From Sinotaia quadrata (Eukaryota; Mollusca; Gastropoda; Architaenioglossa; Viviparidae): 64,000 bases of DNA. A program made the position numbers and the translations under genes. Shown here piece by piece: positions 53,409 to 63,852 of the stretch. Where the stretch lies: NCBI GenBank assembly GCA_028829895.1, contig CM054183.1, positions 17,899,975 through 17,963,974 of the forward strand. Direction: 5' to 3'. Under the pieces are notes generated by a model. The model ran no database searches, was not told where the DNA came from, and saw only the letters and a program-made list of their open reading frames with translations. Numbering within the stretch: position 1 is the first letter of the stretch; the number at the start of each line of letters is the position of its first letter.

Positions 53409-53807
53409 CATGAATTTGTGTGTGTGTGTGTGTGTGGTTTAGTAGTATGCAAAGTCTTTGATTGGAGCAAATGCTTGATTGTTTTTAGGAAGGACAATTA
53501 GTACTTTGTGAATTTCTGAGTCATGTTCTGTGATTAATAATTACTAGAAGGGAGGAAAAATTAAGTCAGTAAAACAAACACTGGTATTAACTTTAATTAG
53601 TTTCAAACCTCATGACTTTTAGATATGTGTATATATTTATTCACTGACATTGTCTGCTCACTAATATTTTAGCACGCAAAACCTACATAGATCTGCTGAA
53701 TGGAAATCCCCGCAGCGCCATTTCACCCCTAGATCTGGAGATCTCACAAAAATGTGAACAACTGCTGGTGTCTGAGCCCACATTCTTTAATCTCAAGGGT
53801 TCTATAG
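49044..53807 (+). CDS. unrecognised conserved-looking gene, first five exons (partial)
   Basis: Five plus-strand exons join in phase with GT-AG borders: 49044-49109, 50789-50927, 52418-52557, 53203-53323, 53673-53807. They give 601 coding bases, about 200 residues, starting MAGPQNFPKWLISSKEDLTQ. The predicted protein is acidic and helical. Features include LHDAIQQQLIQNHVQYFTDL, a Met-rich STFKGMFSKVSMLMDQHL, and KSKLHICLNQPLAPPIRQLA, which looks like an alpha-helical (armadillo/TBC-associated-like) segment. I see no signal peptide or membrane span. The last exon ends in phase 1 with donor GTGTGT, so more exons must follow; none could be found before 64000. I do not recognise the family. It shares a promoter region with B3GLCT. 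Confidence 0.75.
49951..50057. repeat. long near-perfect hairpin
   Basis: A 26-bp perfect inverted repeat (49951-49976 and 50032-50057) is extended inward by a second pair of arms of about 15 bp with one mismatch. This leaves a loop of about 19-20 bases. In intron 1 of the plus-strand gene. It could be a tiny foldback MITE or a small-RNA precursor. No clear target duplication. Confidence 0.85.
50789..50927 (+). CDS. exon 2 of the unrecognised gene
   Basis: Acceptor ctctttgtag, donor GTTAGT. Encodes EWNAFVHELHDAIQQQLIQN and YFTDLSDAEKELFMQRATKA. Ends in phase 1. Confidence 0.8.
51440..51640. repeat. possible SINE remnant
   Basis: GGTTCAAATCCC near 51537 is a good polymerase III B-box. No A-box or tail could be fixed. 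Intron 2 of the plus-strand gene. Confidence 0.2.
52078..52262. repeat. 40-bp minisatellite, 4-5 copies
   Basis: Units aaggattcactattcatgcc + tgttaaagtactacatcagt. Intron 2 of the plus-strand gene. Confidence 0.92.
52418..52557 (+). CDS. exon 3 of the unrecognised gene
   Basis: Acceptor aactttatag, donor GTAAGT. Encodes STFKGMFSKVSMLMDQHLNE and DSPMDTKTDMVIDGAEEG. Confidence 0.8.
52695..53060. repeat. degenerate repeat of about 64 bp, about 5 copies
   Basis: Units share cttcacactttaatcatcat-like text, ctgatagtagtattctt and attcctctttagttacaa. Intron 3 of the plus-strand gene. Confidence 0.75.
53203..53323 (+). CDS. exon 4 of the unrecognised gene
   Basis: Acceptor ctaatttttag, donor GTATGT. 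Encodes VVSLLKKWPDMKSKLHICLN and QPLAPPIRQLAYKLFLNNPK. Confidence 0.82.
53350..53440. repeat. (TA)n(TG)n microsatellite
   Basis: Short tata run followed by interrupted tg runs in intron 4 of the plus-strand gene. Confidence 0.9.
53673..53807 (+). CDS. exon 5 of the unrecognised gene
   Basis: Acceptor ctaatattttag, donor GTGTGT. Encodes ARKTYIDLLNGNPRSAISPL and LEISQKCEQLLVSEPTFFNL, noticeably richer in GC than the introns. Confidence 0.82.
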
Positions 53808-53811
53808 GTGT

Positions 53812-56195
53812 GTACATTTTTCATTGTTCATCATGTAATTAAAAAAAATAACAATGAGGAAAAGTTTTTATGGTATTTGGTGAATTTCCCTGGCAATATT
53901 TTGCAGTTATGTAAAAATAGATCCAAAACCGACAGTTGTAGAGTGAATCTGGAGAAGAACAAAAAAAAAAGGGGCTCAGGGTAAGGACTCTATTTTAATT
54001 GAATTACATCCTCTGTCTTACTGAACTGAAACAAGCATTAATTTTATACAGTGGGTAGGGGTGTCATGAAGACTGAGTAGATTGAAGAGACGAGCATATT
54101 GTTTTAACATGTAAAATCTAGTAAATATTTTAAAAGGGTAATTGATTTCATTGTTAACTGCTAAGATTTTGTTTATCAATTTTTATATTTTGGTTAATTG
54201 GCTAGTTGATTTGATTTCTTTAGCTGCCAGTTGAAACTCCAATGGAGTAGAAAAACAACAAAAAAATTTGAATTGTCAGATTTTAACAGATTACTTTAAA
54301 AAAACATATCACTGAGTGCATTTGTTTTGCCATGAATTATGACTAGAAATTTAAACATTATTTACATCTGTTTAAACATAACTGTTAAAGTATTCATCCT
54401 CATAGTGTCTAGATTAATATTTGATGATTTTGTGCAGCTCAAATTAGATTTGCTTGAATGATAACTTATATGTTTTCTTTTTAATTCTCTACAGTTCTTG
54501 ATAAAACAAAACTTAGAATCTCATTCATTTTGAATTATTTGCTTGTTTTAGATTAATTAAAGCACTATCAGCTATATTTTAAGTTAAGCAACAAAATAAC
54601 TGTTTCATATTATTTGAACAGTCTATTACCATTTTATTAAATGTTGATGGACAGAGAGTATCTCTCATCAATGGTATCGATTTGGCTAAGTATGCAGAAA
54701 GATTTAGATGACAAAATTCTTGACATTAAAGTTTGACCATTTTTGAGAATTATGCAATTGTATGACCTTTCGGGCATGATAGCACCCTGAATTCTGCCTT
54801 ACCCTGTTGGCTCTTAGTATGCCATATTTTTGAGAAGTGAAAGAATCACAGTGCTTACTACTCACTGAACTGTGTCAAAAGAAGTCAGTGATCTGGCTGT
54901 TTTTAAGAGATTCCTAGTTGGATAAATTTGATTACTAGAGTATGTATATCAATTATTAGTATTATATTTATATTCACTTACTGACTCTTTCATAATCATT
55001 GTAGTTAGTTCTACAATTGGATTGGAGTATGTTAAAAGCTGGCCATATTTGGCAGCTTCAGTATTAATTTATTTTCTGTGTTATATTTTCAAAATGACTT
55101 CGTGTTGGCTAAGTCATTATCTAAGGCATTATCATTATCATTTCCAAATGCTTTTAATAGTATTAATAGTAGCACAAACATACAATTTTCAAAGATGTCT
55201 TCTGTTCAGTTTTTTAATATGCATAGATGTGTTAAAAGGCAGCAATTTTTAAAGTTATAATGGATGTCAGTTCAGTATTAAGTTGGTCAAACAACTTTAA
55301 AGTCATGCATTGTAAATGTTTACTATGGAAACAGCTGGGGCATATACTTTAGCATCATGTAATTAGTGAAATAAAAGTTCACCCCCCCACCCCACCGACT
55401 GATTGTGTATATGCCACTTGCCTAATTAGGAAAAGTTCCATGTATCGAGTCAAAGAAAAGTGATACACAAGAGAAGTCTGTATCCAGATCATAATGTTCA
55501 AACTAGGAACAATCACAGCACATTAGAAATCTAGAAAATATTTTCTGTCTGTTGTAAATCAGTTCACATTTCACATAATCAGATTAATAAAATTAAATTT
55601 TTATAATTCTGCTGAATCATTTCATATTATCAATTTTTTTCCTAAGCAACCTAAACTAGCAAACTACAATGTACAGCCTGAGTGCTGACAAGGATAAAAA
55701 AATGATTAGTCTTAAAACTGATAATTCATTTTTTAACTTTTAAGAACATTTCAACTGTACTGATATTAATCAATTTACATTGTTAGAAATATGCATAGGA
55801 GAAAATTATAACTGCATACATATTTTAAAAAAATGTTTTGACTACCAAAATAATTGTAATAGGAATGAGTATTATATATATATATTCATTCAAATATGAG
55901 CAATGCTTATAACACAATGCATCATTGTTATAATTGACATATTTGTGATGGTGTAGTGTAGAAGAGCAGCTCAGAAAAATTCCATGCATACTAAACTTGA
56001 TTATGTCAAATCTAATCTAATTATGTCACTTGTAATAATGTCAAGTGACAGATAATAACAGATTATAAAACACCCCCCCAAAAAAAAAAACAAAAAAACA
56101 AAAACAAAAAACCCCTAAAAGTGAAATCTGTAACACTAAGCAGATTACTTCTTTGGTAGATTTATAGGTCATTTTTGATTCTGGTCAATATAGTC
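53812..56195. other. intron or intergenic, no exon found
   Basis: I looked for a phase-1 acceptor exon continuing the plus-strand gene. The best open stretch (about 55015-55260) has no convincing protein. An A-rich, C-rich low-complexity patch lies at 56070-56120. Confidence 0.4.
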
Positions 56196-56204
56196 TGTTA
56201 TCAG

Positions 56205-56320
56205 TGTAGTAAAATACTGAACTGTTTAACGGGCATCAGATAAATGATTCTGAAAGTAATATATAGTAAAATACTGAACTGTTTAACAGGTGTCAGATAA
56301 ATGATACTGAATATATAGCA
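56205..56320. repeat. 68-bp tandem duplication
   Basis: Two units of agtaaaatactgaactgttt + aacaggtgtcagataaatga and following bases. Confidence 0.85.
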
Positions 56321-56439
56321 AAGAAAACCAGCTGATTTGAAATGTATACTGGAAATGTATTGCTGAGTTTTGATTTTCTGCTGCACTCCTGCGCTAAGTG
56401 TTAATAAATAGTGATTTGTGTAATCTCAATTAATTAATC

Positions 56440-56835
56440 AAATGTCTTCAAAGAATTGGTATAACCTTGATTAGTTAGTTGTCCTTAATGCATTACTAGA
56501 ACAGGGACTAGCCAGTTGTCTATGGTACATTCCTAGTACAGATTAATTAGCCAAATGTCCACAGTGACTTTAAGCAAGTGATTCATATAGTCATAATCAT
56601 CCAGCTGCCTACAGTGCATTGTATAATTCATATTGCCATAATTAGCCAGCTGTCTGCAGTGCATGACTTCAGTAGTGATTCAGAAGTTCATAATTAGCCA
56701 GTTTCCTCAGTGCATTATTAGAAAATATTCATATAATCATAATGAGCCATTTGCATTCAGTGCATTATTATAACACATTAATAGTTATAATTAGCCAGTT
56801 ATATACAGTGCAGCATTTGAGTAGTGATTCTTTTA
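56440..56835. repeat. degenerate repeat of about 60 bp, about 7 copies
   Basis: Units share ataattagccagttgtctac, agtgcattattaga and gattcatatagtcataat. Confidence 0.8.
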
Positions 56836-57460
56836 ACCTTGATTACCCAGTTGTCCACTTAGCAGTATACAAACATTATTCACGTTTTACTTTTGACTGG
56901 TAGCAGTATACAAATATTATATGATTATTTTACTTTTGACTGTTAGCATTATGCAAACATTATATATATTTTACTTTGACTACTAGCAGTATACACATAT
57001 TATATTAATGTTTTACTTTCAACTGTTAACAGTATACAAACATTAAAGGCATGCTTTGTTTTTGACTGGTAGCAGTTTACAAACATTATATACATGTTTT
57101 ACTTTTGTCTTGGAGCAACATATAAACATTATATGCATGTTTTACTTTTGTCTTGGAACAACATATAAACATTATATGCATGTTTTACTTTTGTCTTGGA
57201 GCAACATATAAACATTATATGCATGTTTTACTTTGGACTAGTAGCAGTATACAAACAGATATACAAACATTTTATGCATGTTTTACTCTTGATTGGTAGA
57301 GCATACAAACAATATATGCATGTTTCACCTTTGACTGTTGGCAGTATACAAACATTATAAACCTGTTTTACCTTTGAATGTTAGCACTATACAAACATTA
57401 TACATCTGTTTTACTTTTGACTGTTAGCAGTATACAGACATTATATGCCTGTGTTAATTT
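56835..57460. repeat. degenerate minisatellite of about 43-45 bp, about 14 copies
   Basis: Units share tgttttacttttgactggta, gcagtatacaaacattatat and gca. Some consecutive units near 57105-57230 are nearly identical. Confidence 0.9.
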
Positions 57461-57778
57461 TGACAGCAGCATGAGGCATTGTTCTACACATTGCCATTAT
57501 GATGTGACTGTGTAATGCAAAATTAGATTTTGCAACTCCAATCTAGTCTAGTGCATTGCCCATAATTTATACTAAAATACTCTGTCAGATACATACTAAT
57601 ATATAAAATGCAATAAGACACTATAGATAAAACAACAATAAGCTGACTAATAAATATACAACAGATAATAATGGTTACCTTTGATAACTGCATTATGAGG
57701 CTAAATAAATTTTGTTGTTGGTATTCATCACTTAAAGTTAAACATATCAAACACTGTGGTTAAATTGCTATAGATTTG

Positions 57779-57817
57779 CACACACACACACACACACATA
57801 CATGCACACACACACAT

Positions 57818-57907
<90 letters not shown>
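57779..57907. repeat. (CA)n microsatellite, long
   Basis: About 130 bp of CA with two small interruptions. Confidence 0.97.
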
Positions 57908-57910
<3 letters not shown>

Positions 57911-58289
57911 TATAGTTTCAGTAACTAATGCAGAAGACTAACAAAACTTAAAAAATGAAATTACACAATGACATTGCATGTTTTTTTTCAACAATTTATT
58001 ACACAAAATTATTCAACTACCTTGTTTTTTCTGGAAAGGGAAAATATAAATAGAATGGTTTATTAAAATAATAATAGAAAATTCTGACCATACAATTGCA
58101 TTGTTTTTTAAACAATCTGAAAAAAATATTTTCTGACCTAAATTATTGGCACTGGTTTATTAAATCTGTAATATATTTAATAAAATATTAGAATTGATAA
58201 GTGTTTACTTTGATGTATTCACTGAATGGCACAATACATTTATACTGTGTTAATTATTTTCTATACACATAAACAAAAACCTAAAGGCA

Positions 58290-59110
58290 CACAGTATAGA
58301 TAAGCTTTACGTAAACATGGCAACACTCTGGGTCAGGCATTACAACTATATTTCACACACTGTTTACTATGCTAGACTTGATGCTTTAAGTAAATATGAC
58401 AGTGCTCTGTGTCAGTAGGCAGGCAGGGCAACTAAGCATTACAAGAACATGGTTACACAGTGTCCAGTATGCTAGACTTGATGTGTGAGCTTTTAAGTAA
58501 ATATGACAGTGCTCTGTGTCAGTAGGCAGGCATAACAACTAAACATTACATAGCTATAGAGTGTGCTAGACTTGATGTTTTAGCTTTAAGTATATAAATA
58601 TGGCACTGACAGTGCTTTGCATCAGTTGGCTGAATAACATCTATGCTTTGCACAAACATAGAAACAATGGGTTCTGTGAGCCAGTCATGATTAGCAAGAT
58701 TTATGTAAACTTGGCAAGACTTTTGGTTCAATGGGCCAAACAACACACGAGAGGTAAGCTTAATACAAACATAGCAGCACATTGGGCTCAGTAGATCAGA
58801 CGTGATATATGAGCTTAATAGAAATATATTATCATCTAAGTTTAATTGTTCAGACAAGCTAGGTTAAGCTTTATTGACATTCTGGACTAGACATGATGGG
58901 CAAGAGTTATCAATTAATGTTCTCATGACAATAGTCTAGTTCACTGGGCCAAACATGATTGACATGCTTTATATAAATAAGGCAATACTTTAGGTTTGGT
59001 AGCCTGTCATAATAATCATGCTTTATGTAAGCACAGTAACTCTCTGGCTTCAGTGGACTGGACATGAGAGTTAAGCATACTAAGCAAATTGTAGTAATAA
59101 TGGCAACATT
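58290..59110. repeat. degenerate long-unit tandem repeat
   Basis: Recurring aagtaaatatgacagtgctc, tgtgtcagtaggcaggca, acaactaarcattaca and gctagacttgatg in units of about 100-115 bp on the left, decaying to the right. Confidence 0.75.
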
Positions 59111-59127
59111 TTTTTTCAATAGCAGTC

Positions 59128-59245
59128 AAATAAAGGCAACTCCTTGTTAATGTTTTAAAGACAAGAAGTATACAGCACTGAAGGAGTATGTGATCAGTGG
59201 CTGAAATGAAGGCAACTCCTTGTTAATGTTTTAAAGACAAGAAGA
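59128..59245. repeat. 75-bp tandem duplication
   Basis: aaggcaactccttgttaatg + ttttaaagacaagaag occurs twice, at about 59134 and 59211. Confidence 0.9.
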
Positions 59246-59723
59246 AAAATGTTGAATGAATATAGTACAGCGTGTGCCTCCAGTGGTTTAGGTTCAAAAG
59301 ATGAGATATAATTCATTGCAAAAGTAAAAGAAGTTGTCTGTTGCAAAACAAACTTTCTGTTTGTTTACTATGGTCACATTTCCTACATTTGGTTAATACA
59401 AAAAAAATGAGCAGTTTTGCAATACTGTATTAGAATTTTGAAACAAAAAATATTCCATTACATTGTTTCAAAAGAAATGGAAAAAAAGTAAGTCATTTTA
59501 CATATGTTATTTTCTTATACAAATGCCAGTGGTAATGCATTTTTACAACTGACAGTAGACATGAAACTTTAGTAACATTCTAAAAACCTAAGAAAACTTC
59601 CCAAACCTAGATCTTACCTGAGAGTTGAACTTTAAAAAAAATTAAAAAATTAAAAAAAATTGTTCTGATATAAATACAATTTTAGATATACTGTCAGTTG
59701 TCACTTTGTGAATAGATATTAAT

Positions 59724-59729
59724 TTTATT
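59724..59729 (-). terminator. poly(A) signal candidate for the SOCS-box gene
   Basis: AATAAA on the minus strand, about 31 bases after the stop codon. A short 3' UTR would be unusual, and other AT-rich matches exist further on. Confidence 0.35.
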
Positions 59730-59759
59730 TGAGATCATTAGTTTTAGCTTAACATTCTC

Positions 59760-62459
59760 TTAATGTAATATATCTTCAAAAAGGATCAAATTCTGAATTA
59801 TCGTAGGCACAGGAAGGGAGCGCACTCTAACACAGCGTCCAGGAAGACTGCCAACATGGTGGGACACAGTCAGGCAGCAAAGATCTTTTAAAGTACGGGG
59901 ATTACTTGCAATCTTGTCCAAGTATTCTGATATGTCTTTGTCATTTAGCTGAGCTCTAAGCTCAGCGTCTGTCCTCAAATTGTGCAGCTCGTGATTAGAA
60001 CACGACCCAGATGTGTACAGTAGTTTCACAAGGTTTGTGTCTTCAGATTCGATAGCTATTCTCATTGGAGACTGCATACCCCAAAAGAATAGTGTGTGAC
60101 TGTTTGTTGTGTTTTCACGATCAATGTCCACATGACGCTGATGAGAGGAAACTCCAGCGCTAATGCAGAGACGAACCATATCCTCTACATTTTCATCTGC
60201 AAATACTGCATGTTGGAGGAGAGTCACACCATCCTGAGTGGTGGAAGCAGGGTCAATCCTTTCTAAAAGTTTCCTTGCACATTCAAGCTCCCCACTTCCC
60301 ACAGCCCATCTGAGAATTGTAGAAAAATTTCCACTATGGTATTTACACTTGTCGAGCAGTAAACTCACAATGTTCCAGGCACCTTTCGTCGCTACCCTTT
60401 CAACCATGTCAAAAGTAATTTCGTAATCATAAATAGAATCTATTTCTTTTTCCACTATGTCCCAATCGTTTCTCTGGATCGCAATCCACATAATCAAACT
60501 GTGTTGACCACTTTGTTTCAAAGTTTCAAACAGGGGTTTCAAATCTAAATCATAAAGCCAGTGAAAAAGTTCACAGTCTTCATCCTCTGTGGAACAGAGC
60601 TGCATAAATTTGGCAGCTATCTCCCATGCTTCCAGTTCAATAGTGTGCTTCACACAGAAATATACTACACTCTCATCTATTGACCAGAGGTGATCTGTTA
60701 ATAGCATGCTAACCTCATTCCAATTTTCCAATACCACATAGAGAAAGACAGTCAGAGAGACCTTTGAATGGTCATTGCAACTTTTGCACCATTGAGCAAA
60801 TGCCATCAATGCTGTTGGATCATGCTGTTGCAGGATACCTTCAATTTCCTCCCAGTAAAAGTCATCAACAGTGCTTGTTTGCCCACACTCAATAAACACA
60901 ACGGCTACTTCCCACACTTCGTTTTCAATGGCACGTTCAATTCCCAAGAGAATCACGTTGTTGTTGATTGTTTCATGTAGATCTTTGATAAGTCCACTGA
61001 CTTCTTCCCACCTCTCAGTCACGATGGAAACAAAGGCAGCTGCATTAAAGTATGAATGATCAACACACCAGTCAATAAAGTTTGATAGAAGACCATATTC
61101 CATTCTTTTCAACATTTTTTCAAACTTGTCAACAGACCAAAAAATATAACCAAGATAATTCTCAAGAACTGGCGCACAAAGAGGCCACGCCTTGCAGTTA
61201 GTTAAAATTCTTGTTTCAGTCAAGAATGGTTCCCATGAGAACCTGGTAGGAGATTTCTCTGCAAAAGAAGTAAAAACAAATTCCTCACATCCCCACTGAG
61301 AGGCAGTTTCAAGAGCCTCCTGAACCAGAATCCATTTTTCGCAAAATGCAGTTTCTTCAATGAAATGTGCCAGAAGTCTTTGTCGTGCATGGATATCTTG
61401 ACACATCGTGCACAGTGTCAAAACCATACTCCATGCTTGCTGGCTGATGCACAGTTTCACTGCCATTTCGACAGTGTCATCAGCTATGATGCGTTTCTTG
61501 TACAGCTTTACTGCCCATTCTAACTCTCCACGCCTGGCTGCGTCCAGAAAAGCAAAGCAACGATCTCGCTTTCTTGTCCCTTTTTTGCGAGCCATACGCA
61601 CGACATTTTCCCATGTACCCTGCTTCACTGCCTGCAAGAAAGCAAATCTTCGTGATTTCTGGGAGATGCGGTCATCCTCGAAGTAATGCAGCACGTGCTT
61701 CCAAATGCCATGAGTCACTGCCACGTGAAAGGACAAGTCCAGTTCATCGTTCCGGTAAAGTCCGTCAAGAACAAGGCAAGCTGTTTCACCACTCCACTGC
61801 TTTCTCCTGCAAAGCTGCTTAAAGACTCGACGACCCTTCTGAAGGGTCCTGATGGTTTTGTGCAGAAATGTGTTGGCTCCATCAATTGCTGCTACGTTCA
61901 TCACTTCTGCCAATTCGCAGTCTTTGATGCCTCGAAGAATGAGAAGTCTGGTAAAAGTGTTCCACTGTCTGTGGAGCACTGTGGCTTTTAGGATAGCAAC
62001 CTCCAATCCGCTGTGCTTGGATTTGATTTTAAAGAGACTCATAATGAACCGCCATCGGTTCTGCTCAAAAGCGGTATCAATAATTAGGTTCCTACATCTT
62101 GTACTGATGTTTTGTTTTGAAAGTTCCAGGGCGCAATCCCACTGACCCAGGGACAGGATTTTTTGACACAACTGTTCTTTTTGCTCTTCAGAAAGTCCAA
62201 GCCGAATTAATTCCAAAACACACTCCCACTGTCCATTCCTAGTAGCTTCTTCCAGAGCAAATGTTTTCTCTTTATGCTGGCTGAAGTGTCTCACTAGACA
62301 TGGTATAGATTTCCATAGTCCTTGATTGACAGCTTCTTGTACTGTCATAGACTTATATTCTATATCTATTTCTGATTTTATTTCTGGGGCAAGATTCCAC
62401 CGGCAGTTCAAGACCGATCTGTAATGTCTTCTCTTTTTACACATTGTGATTTGAGCCAT
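59760..62459 (-). CDS. intronless Trp-repeat/ankyrin/SOCS-box protein
   Basis: Single 899-codon ORF starting MAQITMCKKRRHY. Most of it is a solenoid of about 30-residue units with a Trp where ankyrin repeats have a hydrophobic residue after Gly-His. Trp positions include 49, 78, 107, 136, 166, 222, 253, 283, 315, 343, 484, 516, 580, 612, 666 and 695, with the pattern A-x3-G-x-W-x2-V-x2-L (GLWKSI, GQWECV, GQWDCA, GIWKHV, GTWENV). Residues about 715-820 are more canonical ankyrin units (TTQDGVTLLQHAVF, MRIAIESEDTNLVKLL). Residues about 853-895 form a SOCS box: a BC-box NPRTLKDLCCLTVSHHVG and a Cul5-box region with LPVP then IIQNLILF. By analogy with ASB proteins it would recruit Elongin B/C and Cullin-5 to ubiquitinate an unknown substrate. 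I do not know a named orthologue. A pyrimidine-AG 34 bases upstream may be the acceptor of a 5' UTR intron. Confidence 0.88.
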   Translation of the reverse strand: MAQITMCKKRRHYRSVLNCRWNLAPEIKSEIDIEYKSMTVQEAVNQGLWKSIPCLVRHFSQHKEKTFALEEATRNGQWECVLELIRLGLSEEQKEQLCQKILSLGQWDCALELSKQNISTRCRNLIIDTAFEQNRWRFIMSLFKIKSKHSGLEVAILKATVLHRQWNTFTRLLILRGIKDCELAEVMNVAAIDGANTFLHKTIRTLQKGRRVFKQLCRRKQWSGETACLVLDGLYRNDELDLSFHVAVTHGIWKHVLHYFEDDRISQKSRRFAFLQAVKQGTWENVVRMARKKGTRKRDRCFAFLDAARRGELEWAVKLYKKRIIADDTVEMAVKLCISQQAWSMVLTLCTMCQDIHARQRLLAHFIEETAFCEKWILVQEALETASQWGCEEFVFTSFAEKSPTRFSWEPFLTETRILTNCKAWPLCAPVLENYLGYIFWSVDKFEKMLKRMEYGLLSNFIDWCVDHSYFNAAAFVSIVTERWEEVSGLIKDLHETINNNVILLGIERAIENEVWEVAVVFIECGQTSTVDDFYWEEIEGILQQHDPTALMAFAQWCKSCNDHSKVSLTVFLYVVLENWNEVSMLLTDHLWSIDESVVYFCVKHTIELEAWEIAAKFMQLCSTEDEDCELFHWLYDLDLKPLFETLKQSGQHSLIMWIAIQRNDWDIVEKEIDSIYDYEITFDMVERVATKGAWNIVSLLLDKCKYHSGNFSTILRWAVGSGELECARKLLERIDPASTTQDGVTLLQHAVFADENVEDMVRLCISAGVSSHQRHVDIDRENTTNSHTLFFWGMQSPMRIAIESEDTNLVKLLYTSGSCSNHELHNLRTDAELRAQLNDKDISEYLDKIASNPRTLKDLCCLTVSHHVGSLPGRCVRVRSLPVPTIIQNLILFEDILH

Positions 62460-63465
62460 TTTCCCCTTGTATCTTTCCAGCGGATCCTAATAGAAATACA
62501 GAAATTAAGATTTTCACTTTTTACTACACACTCTAGGTCATGTCTGTGCAAAAAAAAAAAAAGAATTGACACCTAAAAAAAAAAAACTAACAAAAGTCCT
62601 GGCATAATTCAAAGAAACATGACTGCCTAGCTTTGAGAACTGCCATTTGGTTAATCCAATTTTGTGTTCTTTGAATTCAGTTCTTCGCCGAGCTGCTTAG
62701 AGTTTATCAAGACATATTACACGTTTTCAGGAACTCAACGTCCACTCTATATATTGGAAGACTGCAATCTGCAAAATATACAGAAAACAATTGTAAGCTT
62801 TAGCGTGGTGTAATTCATTCTATCAAACTTTGTGGTCAATGCCGATCATACTACCCCCCCCCCACACACACACACCAACTGATTGTCCATTAGTTCGTGT
62901 ACATCGGTACATGTCAGAGTAGAAAGTTCAGCAGATTTTCCTACAGTTTGTTCTTAATGTCGTATAATATAGATAGGAAGACGACACCCCCCAAACTCTT
63001 CATTCAATTGTCTCGCCGAAGCAGCCCAGTGTGAGCCTTTTGCTCTGGAAACCCATCCCCGCCTTTAGTAACATAAGACGTGAAAGTGATTTGGGCTGCA
63101 TGACATAGATTTCGTATAGCGCTCTTTTGTGATTGGCTGTTGCAATTCAAGCTTTCGTCATCGATCTGTATTCATTATTAATAAATAGATAAATAGGTCA
63201 GTGGCTTTTTTTTTGTTTACTAGCATTTCGATTTTATTTTAAGAGCTAATCTATTTTATATTGCGAATATAGTTTATCATTCAACTTATCGTTGAATGTT
63301 TATGCGTGTGTATACATATTCAAGTTCCTGTCTCGCGCAATGTGTGTGGTGATTCTTTTTTGCGTGTATTCAAATCACTCTCTCCCGTGTGCGTGTGATT
63401 GTGTATGGTGTATGTGTAGTTAAGTCTGTCTCTCTTGTACGTGTGGCATGCATCCAAATCTATTT
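62460..63465. other. 5' flank of the SOCS-box gene, no other gene seen
   Basis: Contains a possible minus-strand 3' splice site (tttctattag|gatccg, near 62487), poly(A) runs near 62550-62585 and a short C-run/(CA)n near 62853. Promoter elements could not be assigned. Confidence 0.4.
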
Positions 63466-63468
63466 CTA

Positions 63469-63475
63469 GCGCGCG

Positions 63476-63521
<46 letters not shown>
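63469..63521. repeat. (GC)n(CA)n alternating purine-pyrimidine tract
   Basis: About 8 GC dinucleotides run directly into about 17 CA and then a short TATATATGTGTGTA, all alternating purine-pyrimidine. A strong sequence candidate for Z-DNA. Confidence 0.95.
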
Positions 63522-63526
<5 letters not shown>

Positions 63527-63583
63527 GTGTGTATGGAAGCTTCTCTCTTGGGTGTGTGTATTCAAGTTTCTATTTATCCTCTC

Positions 63584-63584
<1 letters not shown>

Positions 63585-63618
<34 letters not shown>
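63585..63618. repeat. (CT)n microsatellite
   Basis: CT run 65 bp after the GC/CA tract. Confidence 0.95.
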
Positions 63619-63621
<3 letters not shown>

Positions 63622-63788
63622 GTGTTTGAGTGTTGTGTGTATGTGTCTCTTTACGTCTCTCGAAGACCACTCTTTATTTTCAAAGAAATGTTGTTGCCAA
63701 CGCTGATCGAGCCAGTGAACGTCACCCGGAAGTTGCTTTTTGTGGTTATTACGTTATATGGGAGGTGGAGTTTCCTACTCCCCACACC

Positions 63789-63793
<5 letters not shown>

Positions 63794-63850
<57 letters not shown>
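63794..63850. repeat. (CA)n microsatellite
   Basis: About 28 CA units. The rest of the window to 64000 shows nothing further. Confidence 0.95.

Positions 63851-63852
<2 letters not shown>

Noticed and set aside
55015..55260. Candidate sixth exon of the plus-strand gene after an acceptor-like tgtag
   Set aside because: The reading frame loses protein-like character after about 20 residues and no donor keeps the phase convincingly.
60238..62145. Plus-strand ORFs opposite the SOCS-box gene
   Set aside because: Shadows. The minus-strand frame is 899 codons with clear repeats and a SOCS box.
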